From Perlabentimonas gracilis (lineage in GTDB: Bacteria > Bacteroidota > Bacteroidia > Bacteroidales > Tenuifilaceae), in NCBI RefSeq assembly GCF_011174675.1, contig NZ_JAANIG010000039.1, forward strand, positions 1 through 36,921: a DNA stretch of 36,921 nucleotides. The letters run 5' to 3'. Numbering within the stretch: position 1 is the stretch's first letter; the number at the start of each line of letters is the position of its first letter. Positions 26,740-36,545 of the stretch are shown here, piece after piece. The notes below the pieces were generated by a model that was not told where the DNA came from, did no database searches, and saw only the letters and a program-made list of their open reading frames with translations. A program made the translations under genes and the position numbers.

Positions 26740-26870
26740 AGCGCAACATTTTGCTGTAAAGTTATGATTTTGATTTTAACTGCATAGAAGATGCCACGAA
26801 TGCGATTGATGAATAACTAGGGGCCAAAGTTTGTTGGAGCAAAAGCAGGCAAAGTACTGTTATTAAAATG

Positions 26871-27683
26871 CTATATAAACATCAGCAAGCTAACGGCCAT
26901 AACGGCCATACCACCTATTAGCCCGTATATTGATAGGTGGTGCTCACCATATTCCCGGGCGGCGGGTAGAAGTTCATCTATGGATATAAAAACCATAATA
27001 CCGGCCACACCTGCAAATAGAATTCCAAAGGTTAGCTCGGTGAGGAATGGCAGCAGAATTAGGTATCCAACCAGCGCCCCAACAGGCTCGGCCAAGCCCG
27101 ACAGGAACGAGAGGGTAAATGCTTTCTTTTTATTACCCGTTGCATAAACTATGGGAACCGATACAGCAATTCCCTCGGGGATATTGTGAATGGCAATGGC
27201 CACGGCAATGGCAATACCTAAGCTGGGATCGGTTAGAGCCGCTGTAAATGTGGCTAGCCCCTCGGGGAAGTTGTGTATGGCAATGGCAAGCGCTGTGAAA
27301 ACCCCCATTCGCATTAACCTTTTGTCCTTCTGGGGTTTTTGGTCGGCCTCTTCAACTAGCTTTATCTCGTGGGGGTTCTCGGCAGAGGGAATTAGCTTGT
27401 CGATTATGGCAATAAGCGCAATACCAGCAAAAAATGATCCTACAGTTATCCATGACCCAGAGGTGTACCCCGCTGCTTCGACAAGCGACTCGCGAGCCTT
27501 GGTGAGTATCTCCATAAACGAAACGTATATCATTACACCCGCCGAAAAGCCCAGCGCAACCGACAGGAACTTGGTGTTTGTGTGCTTGGTGAAGAAGGCG
27601 ATGGCGCTTCCAATCCCTGTGGATAGGCCAGCAAATAGGGTTAATCCAAATGCAATAAGGATATCGTTTAGCTCGTATTCCAT
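26871..27683 (-). CDS. zupT: ZIP family zinc/divalent metal transporter
   Basis: A 270-aa polytopic inner-membrane protein with about eight transmembrane segments, the usual ZupT length. Diagnostic metal-site motifs are present: HNFPEG near residue 135 and HNIPEG near 165, with a paired Glu near SFMEIL in the N-terminal part. A charged cytoplasmic loop with [15 protein letters not shown] lies between the third and fourth segments, in the usual variable loop. ZupT imports zinc and, less well, iron or other divalent ions. It has its own intergenic spaces on both sides, and no Zur-type palindrome was recognised upstream. The family is very clear, while metal specificity cannot be read from sequence. 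Confidence 0.93.
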   Translation of the reverse strand: MEYELNDILIAFGLTLFAGLSTGIGSAIAFFTKHTNTKFLSVALGFSAGVMIYVSFMEILTKARESLVEAAGYTSGSWITVGSFFAGIALIAIIDKLIPSAENPHEIKLVEEADQKPQKDKRLMRMGVFTALAIAIHNFPEGLATFTAALTDPSLGIAIAVAIAIHNIPEGIAVSVPIVYATGNKKKAFTLSFLSGLAEPVGALVGYLILLPFLTELTFGILFAGVAGIMVFISIDELLPAAREYGEHHLSIYGLIGGMAVMAVSLLMFI

Positions 27684-27821
27684 TTTCTATCGAATTTATT
27701 TTTTAACTATTCTATGCCCAATTTGATGGGCTAAGCACCTCGAAAGATACTGTTTTCAATCAACACAAAGTTGGTAAATATGTTTTGCATTTTTGATACG
27801 AACAACAATTTTTGATAGATA

Positions 27822-29033
27822 CTACCCCAGTTGCCCTGCAATATATCCGGTGGTCCAAGCGGCTTGTAGGTTAAATCCACCTGTAATGGCATCAATATCG
27901 AGCACTTCACCTGCAAAGTAAAGGCTTTTGCACACCTTGCTCTGCATGGTATGCAGGTCTACGCTATCGAGGCTAACCCCACCACAGGTTACGAACTCCT
28001 CCTTATGAGTAGCCTTCCCTTTAACGTTATAAATATCATTGGTAAGAGTTTCTACCAGCTTGTTGATTCCTCTTTTACCAACCTCCTCCCACCTTTTTGC
28101 TGGCGGTAGTTCGGCTTTGGCTAGCAGATATTCCCATAATCGTTCGGGTAGGTTGTATGGCCTAGCATTGGCAAGCTGCTTTTTAGGGTTACTCTTCGAT
28201 TGTTCAAAAAGTTCGGTGGAAACCAGCTCGTTGTTGGGTTGGTTTATCCAGTTTATCTGTAAGTTGAAGTTGTAGCTCATTTCGCTTACTGTCCTTGCAG
28301 CATACGACGAAAGCTTAAGGATTGCTGGCCCACTCATTCCCCAATGGGTGATTAGAAGGGTGCCCTCGCTTTTAATCTTTGTTCCCTGAATGCCAAGGAT
28401 TACATTATCAACCACAATTCCCATAAGTTGGGTAATGTGCTGATTGGGAATATTAAACGAGAAGAGCGATGGAACAGGATCGGAGATTTTATGGCCAAGC
28501 TCCTCGAGCCATTGCAAACCCGTTCTTTTTGGCGATCCGCCAGTGGTAACAATTACCTTGTTGAATGCATATGATTCATTGCCGTTGGCAATCATAACCT
28601 CAAGGCTATCATCCTTTGGAGTAATGCCGCTGGCTGGTTTTTCGGTTTTAACAACTACACCTAGTTTTTTTGCCTCGCCGGTTAGGCAATCGATAATGGT
28701 TTGCGAACTTTGCGACTGGGGAAAAACGCAGCCATCGGGTTGGGTTACCAGCTTTACGCCCCGCGATTCGAACCAGCTAATGGTATCGTTGTTACTGAAG
28801 GTGTGGAACGCCTTTTTTAGGTTTCGTCCTCCTCTGGGGTATGCTTTTATCAGCTCCGAGATACGAGTGCAACCATTGGTAACATTACACCTTCCTCCAC
28901 CTGATATCTTTACCTTGGAGAGCACTTTTTTCGATTTCTCCAAAATGGTTACCCTGGCGCTCGGGTAGTTCTCCTTTACCGCGATGGCCGCAAAAAATCC
29001 CGCAGCGCCCCCACCAATAATTCCAACAACCAT
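27822..29033 (-). CDS. BaiN/YhiN (HI0933)-family FAD-dependent oxidoreductase
   Basis: A 403-aa flavoprotein. The FAD-binding Rossmann motif GIIGGGAAG is at residues 4-12, the family signature SKVKISGGGRCNVTN near 43-57, and the C-terminal signature LYFAGEVLDIDAITGGFNLQ, followed by an Ala/Trp/Thr segment, closes the protein. The length is normal for the family. Known members include BaiN of bile-acid metabolism and YhiN, but most have no proven substrate. The start lies 3 bases after the stop codon of the GSCFA gene, so the two are co-transcribed and probably translationally coupled. There is no signal peptide, so it is cytoplasmic. Confidence 0.92.
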   Translation of the reverse strand: MVVGIIGGGAAGFFAAIAVKENYPSARVTILEKSKKVLSKVKISGGGRCNVTNGCTRISELIKAYPRGGRNLKKAFHTFSNNDTISWFESRGVKLVTQPDGCVFPQSQSSQTIIDCLTGEAKKLGVVVKTEKPASGITPKDDSLEVMIANGNESYAFNKVIVTTGGSPKRTGLQWLEELGHKISDPVPSLFSFNIPNQHITQLMGIVVDNVILGIQGTKIKSEGTLLITHWGMSGPAILKLSSYAARTVSEMSYNFNLQINWINQPNNELVSTELFEQSKSNPKKQLANARPYNLPERLWEYLLAKAELPPAKRWEEVGKRGINKLVETLTNDIYNVKGKATHKEEFVTCGGVSLDSVDLHTMQSKVCKSLYFAGEVLDIDAITGGFNLQAAWTTGYIAGQLG

Positions 29034-29036
29034 TGC

Positions 29037-30026
29037 TTACAAATTTGCTGGCAATGATAGTAATTCTTCTTCAAAAGAAACTCCCGGAATCCGAGCTTCC
29101 ATATCGGCAATTTTTTGTCGAGTCTTCACCACAAATAGTTTATACTCCTTGGTGTTGGCGTTGAATGGCCGATGGCGGCAGGCTTGAACAATGCTTTCTA
29201 TTTCTTTGATGATTTTATCATCCTCGGGGGAGATGAATGCGCCACGAAATTTCTCCCATATATACTCAATGGCCATGGGGGAGGGGTGAAGCATATCATC
29301 GGCATAGAATCGGTAATCGCGCAGGTCGTCCATCATGATCTCATACGATGGGTAGTAGAACACGTTCTCGGGAAACCGATCAACCAGCTGGGCAATGGCC
29401 AGCAAAAGGGTCGATTTGCTAAGCTGATTGCCGTGGGCTCCATCCTTCCAGTGCCGCACCGGGCTAACGGTGAACAACACTTTTAGGTTGGGTTTAGAGG
29501 CAAAGCAACTGTTAAGCAGGTTGCTCCACTCCTCTACAATCTCATCCACAGAGAGCATACGTCGCGTAAATTCCTTGGCTGGTATCTTGTGACAGTTGGC
29601 CACCGGCTCTCCGGTTTTGTTTAATTGATATATTCTGGCGGTACCAAAGGTGATAATTAATAGTTGTGCTTTAGACCAATGGGTATGCGCATTCTCCAGC
29701 TGCCTATTGATATTGGTTAGGCAGTCGGCCTTGTCGACCCGTGAGAAACTGGTATGGTGATGTAGGCTTAGCCAAAGGTTATTGTGGAGTAGCAAGTCCT
29801 TCTCGTGATATGCATTGCCTGATATAATTCGGTTAAGCACCAAAGCTACCGATACCGGATTGTACACTACTCCAAATGGATTTATTAGTACAGGAAACTT
29901 TCGCTCAGCCAACATGCTCCCAATGTTATCGGTAAAGCACGAACCTAGCATAAGCATAGGTGTGGTATAACCAATCCTATAAGGATACTGCTTAACCTCT
30001 ACTATCGTTCTGAATATTTTCGACAT
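29037..30026 (-). CDS. GSCFA domain-containing protein
   Basis: A 329-aa protein carrying the family-defining motif as GSCFT at residues 28-32, followed by PFGVVYNP. An SGNH-like C-terminal block (DDMLHPSP) suggests a hydrolase-type fold. The catalytic Ser would be Ser29 of GSCFT and the His that of DMLHPS, an inference from SGNH analogy. It has no signal peptide. Substrates of GSCFA proteins are unknown to me. It is first in a two-gene operon with the flavoprotein and has a 372-base gene-free region upstream. Confidence 0.9.
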   Translation of the reverse strand: MSKIFRTIVEVKQYPYRIGYTTPMLMLGSCFTDNIGSMLAERKFPVLINPFGVVYNPVSVALVLNRIISGNAYHEKDLLLHNNLWLSLHHHTSFSRVDKADCLTNINRQLENAHTHWSKAQLLIITFGTARIYQLNKTGEPVANCHKIPAKEFTRRMLSVDEIVEEWSNLLNSCFASKPNLKVLFTVSPVRHWKDGAHGNQLSKSTLLLAIAQLVDRFPENVFYYPSYEIMMDDLRDYRFYADDMLHPSPMAIEYIWEKFRGAFISPEDDKIIKEIESIVQACRHRPFNANTKEYKLFVVKTRQKIADMEARIPGVSFEEELLSLPANL

Positions 30027-30398
30027 TTAATTAAAACCTATTTATGCTTAAATATAACAGCAAAATATCGATAAAAGTGATTTATGTAAACAATATATTG
30101 AATCTTTTTAACCGAATAACCTTTTCACTGCCCGCAACCCCACTGCTCAAATCTAAGCTCAATCATTCTTAAAGTTGACAGTTGGCAAATAGCAGTTGGC
30201 AATGGTTTGCCGAGTTCACTCGTCACTGCTCAACTCAATCATTCAATCAACCTGCCCGCTGACGTCAGTCAGGCAGCTTGCCTGCTGGCAAGCAGGGTCA
30301 CTCAATCACTCCTTCACTCACTCCGACTCTTCGAAGCGCTCAGGGTATTGCAGACACTTTCACCGCTATCCGCTAGTTGCTGTTCTGTCATCCTCTAA
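30027..30398. repeat. Gene-free region with inverted and short direct repeats
   Basis: No believable gene is present. CAGTTGGCAA occurs twice in quick succession near 30178-30201. CTGACGTCAG near 30259-30268 is flanked by CTGCC and GGCAG. A perfect hairpin GCTTGCC-TGCT-GGCAAGC lies at 30276-30293. CACTC-rich short repeats follow. The inverted repeats lack T-tracts and resemble mobile palindromic intergenic units more than terminators. Confidence 0.55.
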
Positions 30399-31238
30399 CT
30401 ACGGATGATCCTCCAGATTTCCTGTGAGCCATTGCTTAATAACATTAAACACTTCGTCCTTTATCGCCTCGTTGTGCAGCTCGTGGTACATATCCTTAAA
30501 GGGGATAAAGCTGCATGTGCTGCACTCTTTTAGTAGCTCTTTTGATGCGCTGTACAAAGTAATTGGGTCGGCATCGCCATGCAGGAGTAGGAATGGTTTA
30601 CGGAGCTTCGCAATGTTTTGCACAGCATATTTGCCTGCGCTGGAAATGCTGGTGAGTAATCGGGGTGTTATCTTACTATGGTTTAGCGGGTCGGTTCGGT
30701 AGGCTTTCACCTCCTCTTCAACATGGCAAATGCCATCGGCATTAAGGGGGGCTGTAATTTGCAATCCTGGCGCTATTCGGTTAAGTACCCGAACCAATGC
30801 CCCCATTAACTTCGAGGGCTCGTTGGCCAGCTCTATCCATGGCGATGTGGCAATTAGCAAATCAATTGGGTTGGTTTGGCGTAGCGCAAAGTTTATGGCG
30901 ATATTTCCTCCCATGCTATGGCCGTATAGCACAACAGGGATACCCGGAAATAGCTGGTTGGTCTTATCTATGGCTAGATTTATCTCCTCCATGAACACGT
31001 CGTAATTTGGAATATGCCCCCGTTTCCCTTCCGATTGCCCGTGCCCGTAGTGATCCCAGGTGATAAATGCATACTCGTTCTGAACGAATCTGTTTGCCCA
31101 GTCTTTATACCTAAGCGAGTGTTCGCCCCACCCGTGGTTAAGGCAAATAACTGCTCGGGGCGTAACGGAGGGGTTAACATACCAAGCAAAAAGCTTTTCA
31201 CCCGACTTTAGGGTGAGTGATATCTTTTTTGGTTCCAT
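30399..31238 (-). CDS. Alpha/beta hydrolase, monoacylglycerol lipase-like
   Basis: A 279-aa cytoplasmic hydrolase of the Hydrolase_4 (serine aminopeptidase S33) family. The oxyanion segment NHGWGEHSLRY, nucleophile elbow GHSMGG (Ser108), acid LLHGDADPIT and histidine DMYHELHNE form a complete catalytic triad. This arrangement matches bacterial monoacylglycerol lipases and lysophospholipases. The start is 31 bases downstream of the queG stop codon, so both are likely in one transcript, though no functional link is evident. Substrate assignment is by family only. Confidence 0.92.
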   Translation of the reverse strand: MEPKKISLTLKSGEKLFAWYVNPSVTPRAVICLNHGWGEHSLRYKDWANRFVQNEYAFITWDHYGHGQSEGKRGHIPNYDVFMEEINLAIDKTNQLFPGIPVVLYGHSMGGNIAINFALRQTNPIDLLIATSPWIELANEPSKLMGALVRVLNRIAPGLQITAPLNADGICHVEEEVKAYRTDPLNHSKITPRLLTSISSAGKYAVQNIAKLRKPFLLLHGDADPITLYSASKELLKECSTCSFIPFKDMYHELHNEAIKDEVFNVIKQWLTGNLEDHP

Positions 31239-31269
31239 TTTTAGAATTTTAGGTGCAGTTTGGTATTGT

Positions 31270-32190
31270 TTAGCGATTAGTAATGCTTTTGCAATTTAGC
31301 ATAAAATGTTCATATCCCGCTCTACTTATAGGCGTTTCGCCAAAGATATTATGGAAGTCTTCGTTCGATAGGTTTAGAATGGATTGGGCGTTTAGCCCAA
31401 GAATTTCTGCTTTAGGCTGTAATCCTTGGCATTTTGTTGTTTCCAGCTTGCCATTCCACGGGCACACCTCCTGACAAATATCGCAACCAAAGCACCAGCC
31501 ATTGAGGCTTTGCCGTTCTTGCTCAGCTAGTGGCGTTTTCTTCTCGATGGTTAGGTACGAGATGCAGCGGCGGGCATCAACCACTCCGGGTTTAACTATT
31601 GCCCCGGTGGGGCAAGCATCCATACAGCGGGTGCAGGTTCCACAGCGGTTGGTAACGGTGCTGTTTGAGGGCTCAATCTCTATGTCAACAATTAGCTCAC
31701 CAATAAATGTATACGTACCTAGCTTCGGATGTATAAGCAACCCATTCTTGCCAATCCAGCCCAACCCAGCGTTTTGTGCCCAAGCCCTCTCGAGCACCGG
31801 GGCCGAGTCGACAAAGGCACGGCCATTTACTGGCCCACACTCTTTACGCAGCAATTCAAGCATCTGCCAAAGCATCTGTTTAATCACCGTGTGATAATCG
31901 GTGCATAGGGCGTAACGCGAAATTTTGGGCGGTTGGGTTGCAATGGTTGGGTTGCCAGGATAGTAGCTTAGCAGAACAGAGATTACGGATTTTGCCCCCG
32001 GCACCAGCAGGGTAGGGTCGATGCGTTTTTCCAAATTTCGCTCCATATAGCCCATATCGGCGTGCATGCCCTTGTGTAGCCAGTGGAGCAGCTGATCCCT
32101 TTCGCTGCGGAAGGCTTTTGCTTCGCAAACTCCACATGCATCGAAACCTAAATTGCTACTTACCGTATGAATAATGTCTAAAGGAATCAT
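31270..32190 (-). CDS. queG: Epoxyqueuosine reductase QueG
   Basis: A 306-aa protein catalysing the last step of queuosine tRNA modification, reduction of epoxyqueuosine, with cobalamin and two 4Fe-4S clusters. The two ferredoxin-type motifs are CGTCTRCMDACPTGA and CFGCDICQEVCPWN. The central FVDSAPVLERAWAQNAGLGW and IGKNGLL segments are family signatures. Compared with the roughly 380-aa E. coli enzyme it lacks the C-terminal HEAT-like extension, which is common in Bacteroidota. It is the promoter-proximal gene of a pair with the alpha/beta hydrolase and divergent from the coiled-coil gene, sharing a 134-base AT-rich spacer. Confidence 0.95.
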   Translation of the reverse strand: MIPLDIIHTVSSNLGFDACGVCEAKAFRSERDQLLHWLHKGMHADMGYMERNLEKRIDPTLLVPGAKSVISVLLSYYPGNPTIATQPPKISRYALCTDYHTVIKQMLWQMLELLRKECGPVNGRAFVDSAPVLERAWAQNAGLGWIGKNGLLIHPKLGTYTFIGELIVDIEIEPSNSTVTNRCGTCTRCMDACPTGAIVKPGVVDARRCISYLTIEKKTPLAEQERQSLNGWCFGCDICQEVCPWNGKLETTKCQGLQPKAEILGLNAQSILNLSNEDFHNIFGETPISRAGYEHFMLNCKSITNR

Positions 32191-32282
32191 TTGGCCTTTA
32201 AAAGAGGGTTACCAATTATTAAAAAGTCAAGTTTAGATAAAATTCTCAACGAAACCAAGAATAATTATTTAGATATTTTGGT

Positions 32283-32290
32283 TATGTTTG
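32283..32290 (+). promoter_or_regulatory. TAnnTTTG -7 promoter box of the coiled-coil protein gene
   Basis: TATGTTTG at 32283-32290 matches the Bacteroidota -7 consensus and lies 34 bases upstream of the ATG at 32325, a normal leader length. No convincing -33 box is visible. Confidence 0.5.
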
Positions 32291-32324
32291 TATTACCTGA
32301 TTTTGTAATTCACTGTTATACAAA

Positions 32325-32852
32325 ATGAAAAATATCCTACTAATAGCCATGGTTGTTACCTTTGGCATTGTTAGCTTAAATGCTCAGGAGGTAGATAAGG
32401 TTACACGTTATCAGCAAAAGTACGACGAGGCGGTGGAGAAGGTGCGTATTGTAGAGGATGCAATATCCGAAAGCCAAGCTATGATTAGCGAGGGCGAAAA
32501 CCTCAAGAAATCGTCGCAAAGCGAAAAGAAATCATTTGCAAAGCAGGAGAAGCAGCTTACCAAAACCTACAACAAGAACAAGAAAAGTATTGAGAAGAGG
32601 CTCAAGTCGAAGGATAGGGAGGAGCGAGCCGACGCCAAGGTTGAGCTTAAGCAGCTTGCCACGGAGTATAAAGCAGAGCTTAAGGCCGTTAAATCGAGCA
32701 TTAAGGAGAGCGAAAAAAACTATACTAGGGCTGGTAAGCAGATAGTGAAGGGGAAAACCAACCTAAAGAAGAATAAGCAGAAGCTTAAGGATGTGAAGAG
32801 TAAGCAAAAGATTGCGCAGTATCGACTTGAAGATGCAATGGCCGACGATTAG
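32325..32852 (+). CDS. Small exported Lys/Glu-rich coiled-coil protein
   Basis: A 175-aa protein with a signal peptide (MKNILLIAMVVTFGIVSLNA, cleavage after AQ likely). The mature part is almost entirely a charged, heptad-like helix rich in Lys and Glu (SEKKSFAKQEKQLTKTYNKN, KSIEKRLKSKDREERADAKV) with no Cys and very few aromatic residues. It is probably a periplasmic elongated coiled coil. The strong basic character suggests binding to polyanions or envelope surfaces, an inference only. It has its own promoter and ends at a strong bidirectional terminator shared with leuS. No family is recognised. Confidence 0.85.
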   Translation: MKNILLIAMVVTFGIVSLNAQEVDKVTRYQQKYDEAVEKVRIVEDAISESQAMISEGENLKKSSQSEKKSFAKQEKQLTKTYNKNKKSIEKRLKSKDREERADAKVELKQLATEYKAELKAVKSSIKESEKNYTRAGKQIVKGKTNLKKNKQKLKDVKSKQKIAQYRLEDAMADD

Positions 32853-32871
32853 CCTTGTTCTGTATATCATG

Positions 32872-32907
32872 CAAAAAACGGAGGTGTAGCCACACCTCCG
32901 TTTTTTG
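32872..32907. terminator. Bidirectional rho-independent terminator
   Basis: AAAAAACGGAGGTGT (32873-32887) pairs perfectly with ACACCTCCGTTTTTT (32892-32906) around the loop AGCC. Both strands end in a T run, and the hairpin sits between the convergent coiled-coil gene and leuS, serving both. Confidence 0.92.
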
Positions 32908-32928
32908 TTTACATCCTTTTGGTAACCT

Positions 32929-35712
32929 TTACACCACAATGTTTACAATCTTATTGGGCACCACAATTATTTTCTTGGGCGACTTGCCATCGAGGAAACG
33001 GGCGGTTTGCTCATGGGCAAGCACCATCTTTTCAACCTCATCCTTGGGTAGGTTTAGCGGGATATCGAGGGTAAACCTTGTTTTCCCGTTGAACGATATG
33101 GGGCAGGTGAACGAGCTCTCAACCAAGTACTCCTCCTTAAACTCTGGCCACTGGGCATCGCAAACGCTTTGCTGGTGACCCAGCATGTGCCATAGCTCCT
33201 CGGCAATATGCGGTGCGTAGGGTGCAATGAGTATGGTAAGCGGTTCAAGCACTTCGCGCTTGTTGCATTTAAGATCGGTTAGCTCGTTTACGCAGATCAT
33301 GAATGCCGATACGCCCGTGTTGAAGCTGAAGTTCTCGATATCCTGGCTAATCTTTTTAATGGTTTTGTGGATAACCTTTAGCTCATCCTTGGTGGCGGTA
33401 TCGTTGCTTATGCTTACCTCGTTGTTTGCGTTTTGAAACAAGCGCCAAAGGCGACGCAGGAACTTATGTACACCATCGATGCCGTTGGTATCCCAGGGCT
33501 TCGACTGTTCCAATGGGCCAAGGAACATCTCGTAGATGCGCAGCGTGTCGGCGCCGTACTTATCAACAATAACATCGGGGTTTACCACGTTGTACATGCT
33601 CTTGCTCATCTTCTCAACCGCCCATCCGCAGATATACTTACCGTTCTCGAGTATAAACTCGGCCTCGGCAAACTCGGGTCGCCATGCGCGGAACTTTTCG
33701 GTATCCAGCACATCGTTTTCTACAATGTTTACATCAACGTGTATTTCGGTAACATCGTAGTCTTTACGTAGATTATATGATACAAATTGGTTGGTGCCCT
33801 TAACCCTGTACACAAAGTTGGAGCGACCCTGAATCATCCCCTGGTTAATAAGCTTCTTGAATGGCTCGTTTTTACAAACGTAGCCAAGGTCGAACAGGAA
33901 TTTGTTCCAGAAGCGCGAGTAAACCAAGTGTCCCGTGGCGTGCTCGGTTCCACCAATGTATAGGTCAACATTCTCCCAGTACTCGTTGGCCTCTTTCGAT
34001 ACAAGCCCCTTATCGTTTTTGGGATCCATGTAGCGAAGGTAGTAGGCCGATGAGCCTGCAAAGCCCGGCATGGTGCTTAGCTCGTAGGGGTAGCCCTCGG
34101 GCGTGTGCCAGGTCTTGGCGCGGCCAAGTGGTGGCTCGCCCTGCTCGGTGGGCAGGTAGGCATCTACCTCGGGTAGCTCAAGGGGTAGCTTGTCCTCGTC
34201 GATGGCGTAGGGTAAGCCATCCTTATAGTAAACAGGGAAAGGCTCGCCCCAGTAGCGCTGACGGCTAAAGATGGCATCGCGCAGGCGGAAGTTTACCTTG
34301 CAACGACCCAGCCCTAGCTTCTCGATATTCTCGTTGATGGTGCGGATGGCCTCCTTCACCTCAAGGCCGTTGAGCATTCCGCTATTAATCACTATTCCCT
34401 CCTTGGCATCGTACGATTCGGTCCAGGTGGCAGTATCGGTTGGCGTTTCGCCGGGTTGGCTAACGGTTTGCACTATGGGTAGGCCAAAGGTTTTGGCAAA
34501 CACAAAGTCGCGGCTATCGTGCGCCGGAACGGCCATGATGGCACCCGTGCCATAGCCAGCCAGCACGTACTCGCTTATCCAAATGGGAATTTTTTGCTCA
34601 GTGAATGGGTTTATGGCGTAGCTGCCGGTGAACTGACCCGTAACCTTTTTGGCCTCGGCCTGACGTTCGCGCTCGGTTTTGCGCTTGGCCATGGTGATGT
34701 ACTCCTCCACATCCTGCTTATACTCAGGGGTGGTTAGCTGGTCAACCAGCTCGCTTTCGGGTGCAAGCACCATAAAGGTTGCGCCGTAAATGGTATCGGG
34801 GCGGGTGGTGAACACCAGAATGCCATTGTCGCTACCATCTATTTTAAAGGTAACCTCGGCTCCCTCGGAGCGGCCAATCCAGTTACGCTGAATCTCTTTT
34901 AGCGAGTCGGTCCAGTCGAGGGTTTCCAAATCGTTAAGCAACCGCTCGGCGTAGGCCGAAATGCGAAGGCACCACTGCTTCATCTTGCGCTGCTCCACGG
35001 GGTGACCCCCACGAACCGAGAAGCCCTCCTTCACCTCGTCGTTGGCCAGAACGGTTCCCAGCGCAGGGCACCAGTTCACCATGGTGTCGGCAAGGTATGC
35101 CAGGCGGTAGGCAAGCAGCGTTTCCTGCTGCTGCTTTTCGTCCATAGCCCTCCACTGCTCGGCGGTGAATGTTTCTATCTCGCTGCAGGCAGCATCAATT
35201 TTGGTATTTCCGTTTTGCTCAAATTCGGCTACTAGCTGCTCAATGGGTTCTGCTTTTTGCGTAACGTTGTTGTAGTAATGCTTAAACATTTTTACAAATG
35301 CCCACTGGGTCCAGTGGTAGTACTCGGGCTCGCAGGTGCGCACCTCGCGATCCCAGTCGTAGCTGAAGCCAATCTTATCGAGCTGCTCTCGGTATCTTTT
35401 GATATTGATATCGGTGGTTAGTGCCGGGTGCTGCCCTGTTTGTATGGCGTACTGCTCGGCGGGTAGGCCAAAGGCATCGTAGCCCATGGGGTGCAGCACG
35501 TTGAATCCCTGCAGGCGCTTGTAGCGCGAGTAGATATCGGAAGCAATGTAGCCTAGCGGATGGCCCACGTGAAGCCCTGCGCCCGAGGGGTAAGGGAACA
35601 TGTCGAGCACGTAGAACTTGGGTTTGGCCTTGTCAATATCAACCTTGTAGGTTTTGTTTTCCTTCCAGTATTGCTGCCATTTGCCTTCTATTGCAGAGAA
35701 ATTATAATCCAT
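32929..35712 (-). CDS. leuS: Leucyl-tRNA synthetase
   Basis: A 927-aa class I aminoacyl-tRNA synthetase that charges tRNA-Leu in the cytoplasm. The HIGH motif appears as HVGH in [15 protein letters not shown] near residue 50 and KMSKS near 700 ([12 protein letters not shown]). The CP1 editing domain is present with [10 protein letters not shown] near 307 and the catalytic-site AVPAHDSRD near 390. A leucine-specific insertion of Bacteroidota type precedes KMSKS ([11 protein letters not shown] through YICGW). The C-terminal tail is intact ([16 protein letters not shown]). Length and order are normal. It has its own promoter and a strong terminator. Confidence 0.97.
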   Translation of the reverse strand: MDYNFSAIEGKWQQYWKENKTYKVDIDKAKPKFYVLDMFPYPSGAGLHVGHPLGYIASDIYSRYKRLQGFNVLHPMGYDAFGLPAEQYAIQTGQHPALTTDINIKRYREQLDKIGFSYDWDREVRTCEPEYYHWTQWAFVKMFKHYYNNVTQKAEPIEQLVAEFEQNGNTKIDAACSEIETFTAEQWRAMDEKQQQETLLAYRLAYLADTMVNWCPALGTVLANDEVKEGFSVRGGHPVEQRKMKQWCLRISAYAERLLNDLETLDWTDSLKEIQRNWIGRSEGAEVTFKIDGSDNGILVFTTRPDTIYGATFMVLAPESELVDQLTTPEYKQDVEEYITMAKRKTERERQAEAKKVTGQFTGSYAINPFTEQKIPIWISEYVLAGYGTGAIMAVPAHDSRDFVFAKTFGLPIVQTVSQPGETPTDTATWTESYDAKEGIVINSGMLNGLEVKEAIRTINENIEKLGLGRCKVNFRLRDAIFSRQRYWGEPFPVYYKDGLPYAIDEDKLPLELPEVDAYLPTEQGEPPLGRAKTWHTPEGYPYELSTMPGFAGSSAYYLRYMDPKNDKGLVSKEANEYWENVDLYIGGTEHATGHLVYSRFWNKFLFDLGYVCKNEPFKKLINQGMIQGRSNFVYRVKGTNQFVSYNLRKDYDVTEIHVDVNIVENDVLDTEKFRAWRPEFAEAEFILENGKYICGWAVEKMSKSMYNVVNPDVIVDKYGADTLRIYEMFLGPLEQSKPWDTNGIDGVHKFLRRLWRLFQNANNEVSISNDTATKDELKVIHKTIKKISQDIENFSFNTGVSAFMICVNELTDLKCNKREVLEPLTILIAPYAPHIAEELWHMLGHQQSVCDAQWPEFKEEYLVESSFTCPISFNGKTRFTLDIPLNLPKDEVEKMVLAHEQTARFLDGKSPKKIIVVPNKIVNIVV

Positions 35713-35747
35713 AAAGCGTTGGTGTTGTATAGTTTAAAATGAACGGG

Positions 35748-35755
35748 CAAAGATA
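35748..35755 (-). promoter_or_regulatory. TAnnTTTG -7 promoter box of leuS
   Basis: The minus strand reads TATCTTTG, matching TAnnTTTG, 35 bases upstream of the leuS ATG. No T-box or other leader hairpin is seen in the short leader. Confidence 0.5.
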
Positions 35756-35888
35756 TAAAAAGATTAGAGATTTAAGGCAGGTTGACATGACGAGCCAACA
35801 CCAGTGGGCGCAATTTTTTAGGTGTTTTTACCCTCCATTATAGCAATTCCTTTATCTTTATGTCGATTTTTAAGATATCCTAAAACCA

Positions 35889-36545
35889 ATGATTAGGCTT
35901 GCAGTAGTAGATAAGGTGATTAAAAAGAAGGGCTACACCATTCACCGCGTTAAGGATCAGGGCTTGGTTAAATCCGTTGAGTCGACGGGCTACGATCAGG
36001 AGACCATTAACCAGAGGGATGAGGATGACCAGATGGTGGTGGTCTTCAATATCAACCTAAAGGGTGAGGAGGGCAAGGCCCTGATTGAACAGATAGACAA
36101 GCAGCAGGCCAAGGTGTGCCTTTACCTCTCGACGGAGGAGACTACCCAGGAGCAGCCCAAGGATTTGGATGGCATACTGGCTAGCGCCGACTGGATACTA
36201 CTGAACGACTCGCAAAGGAACACCCTTGTGGATGAGATTGACCACGTGCTGAACAAGGGCAAGCGCATTAACCCCAAGGTGGCGAGCCGCATTATACAGT
36301 TTATTACACAGCCCAAGTTTAGGTACTGGGACTCGGCCAAGGAGCTAACCAACCGCGAGGCCGAGATCATGAACCTGCTTATTGATGGCCTAGCGGATAA
36401 GGAGATTGCCAGCAAGCTGGGCATAAGCCTGCAAACGGTAAAATCGCACCTAAAGCATATATACGCCAAGCTGGGCGTATGCAACCGGGTTGAGGCCATG
36501 CTGGTGTACACCAAGATAAATGGGAATGACCTTTCTGCTGATTAG
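35889..36545 (+). CDS. LuxR-type transcription factor with degenerate receiver-like domain
   Basis: A 218-aa protein. Residues about 150-212 are a clear LuxR/NarL DNA-binding domain (LTNREAEIMNLLIDGLADKE, ASKLGISLQTVKSHLKHIYA). The N-terminal part has the pattern of a response-regulator receiver but is degenerate: the acidic pair region reads VVDK and the phospho-acceptor position reads Asn54 in FNINLKGEEG where DINLPGxxG is usual. It probably acts without Asp phosphorylation, or through another signal. No histidine kinase is nearby. It is divergent from leuS, with about 176 bases between them. Targets are unknown. Confidence 0.88.
   Translation: MIRLAVVDKVIKKKGYTIHRVKDQGLVKSVESTGYDQETINQRDEDDQMVVVFNINLKGEEGKALIEQIDKQQAKVCLYLSTEETTQEQPKDLDGILASADWILLNDSQRNTLVDEIDHVLNKGKRINPKVASRIIQFITQPKFRYWDSAKELTNREAEIMNLLIDGLADKEIASKLGISLQTVKSHLKHIYAKLGVCNRVEAMLVYTKINGNDLSAD

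Noticed and set aside
33861-34555. Plus-strand open frames of 94-135 codons inside leuS
   Set aside because: They are antisense to well-conserved LeuRS catalytic and editing regions and have no features of their own.
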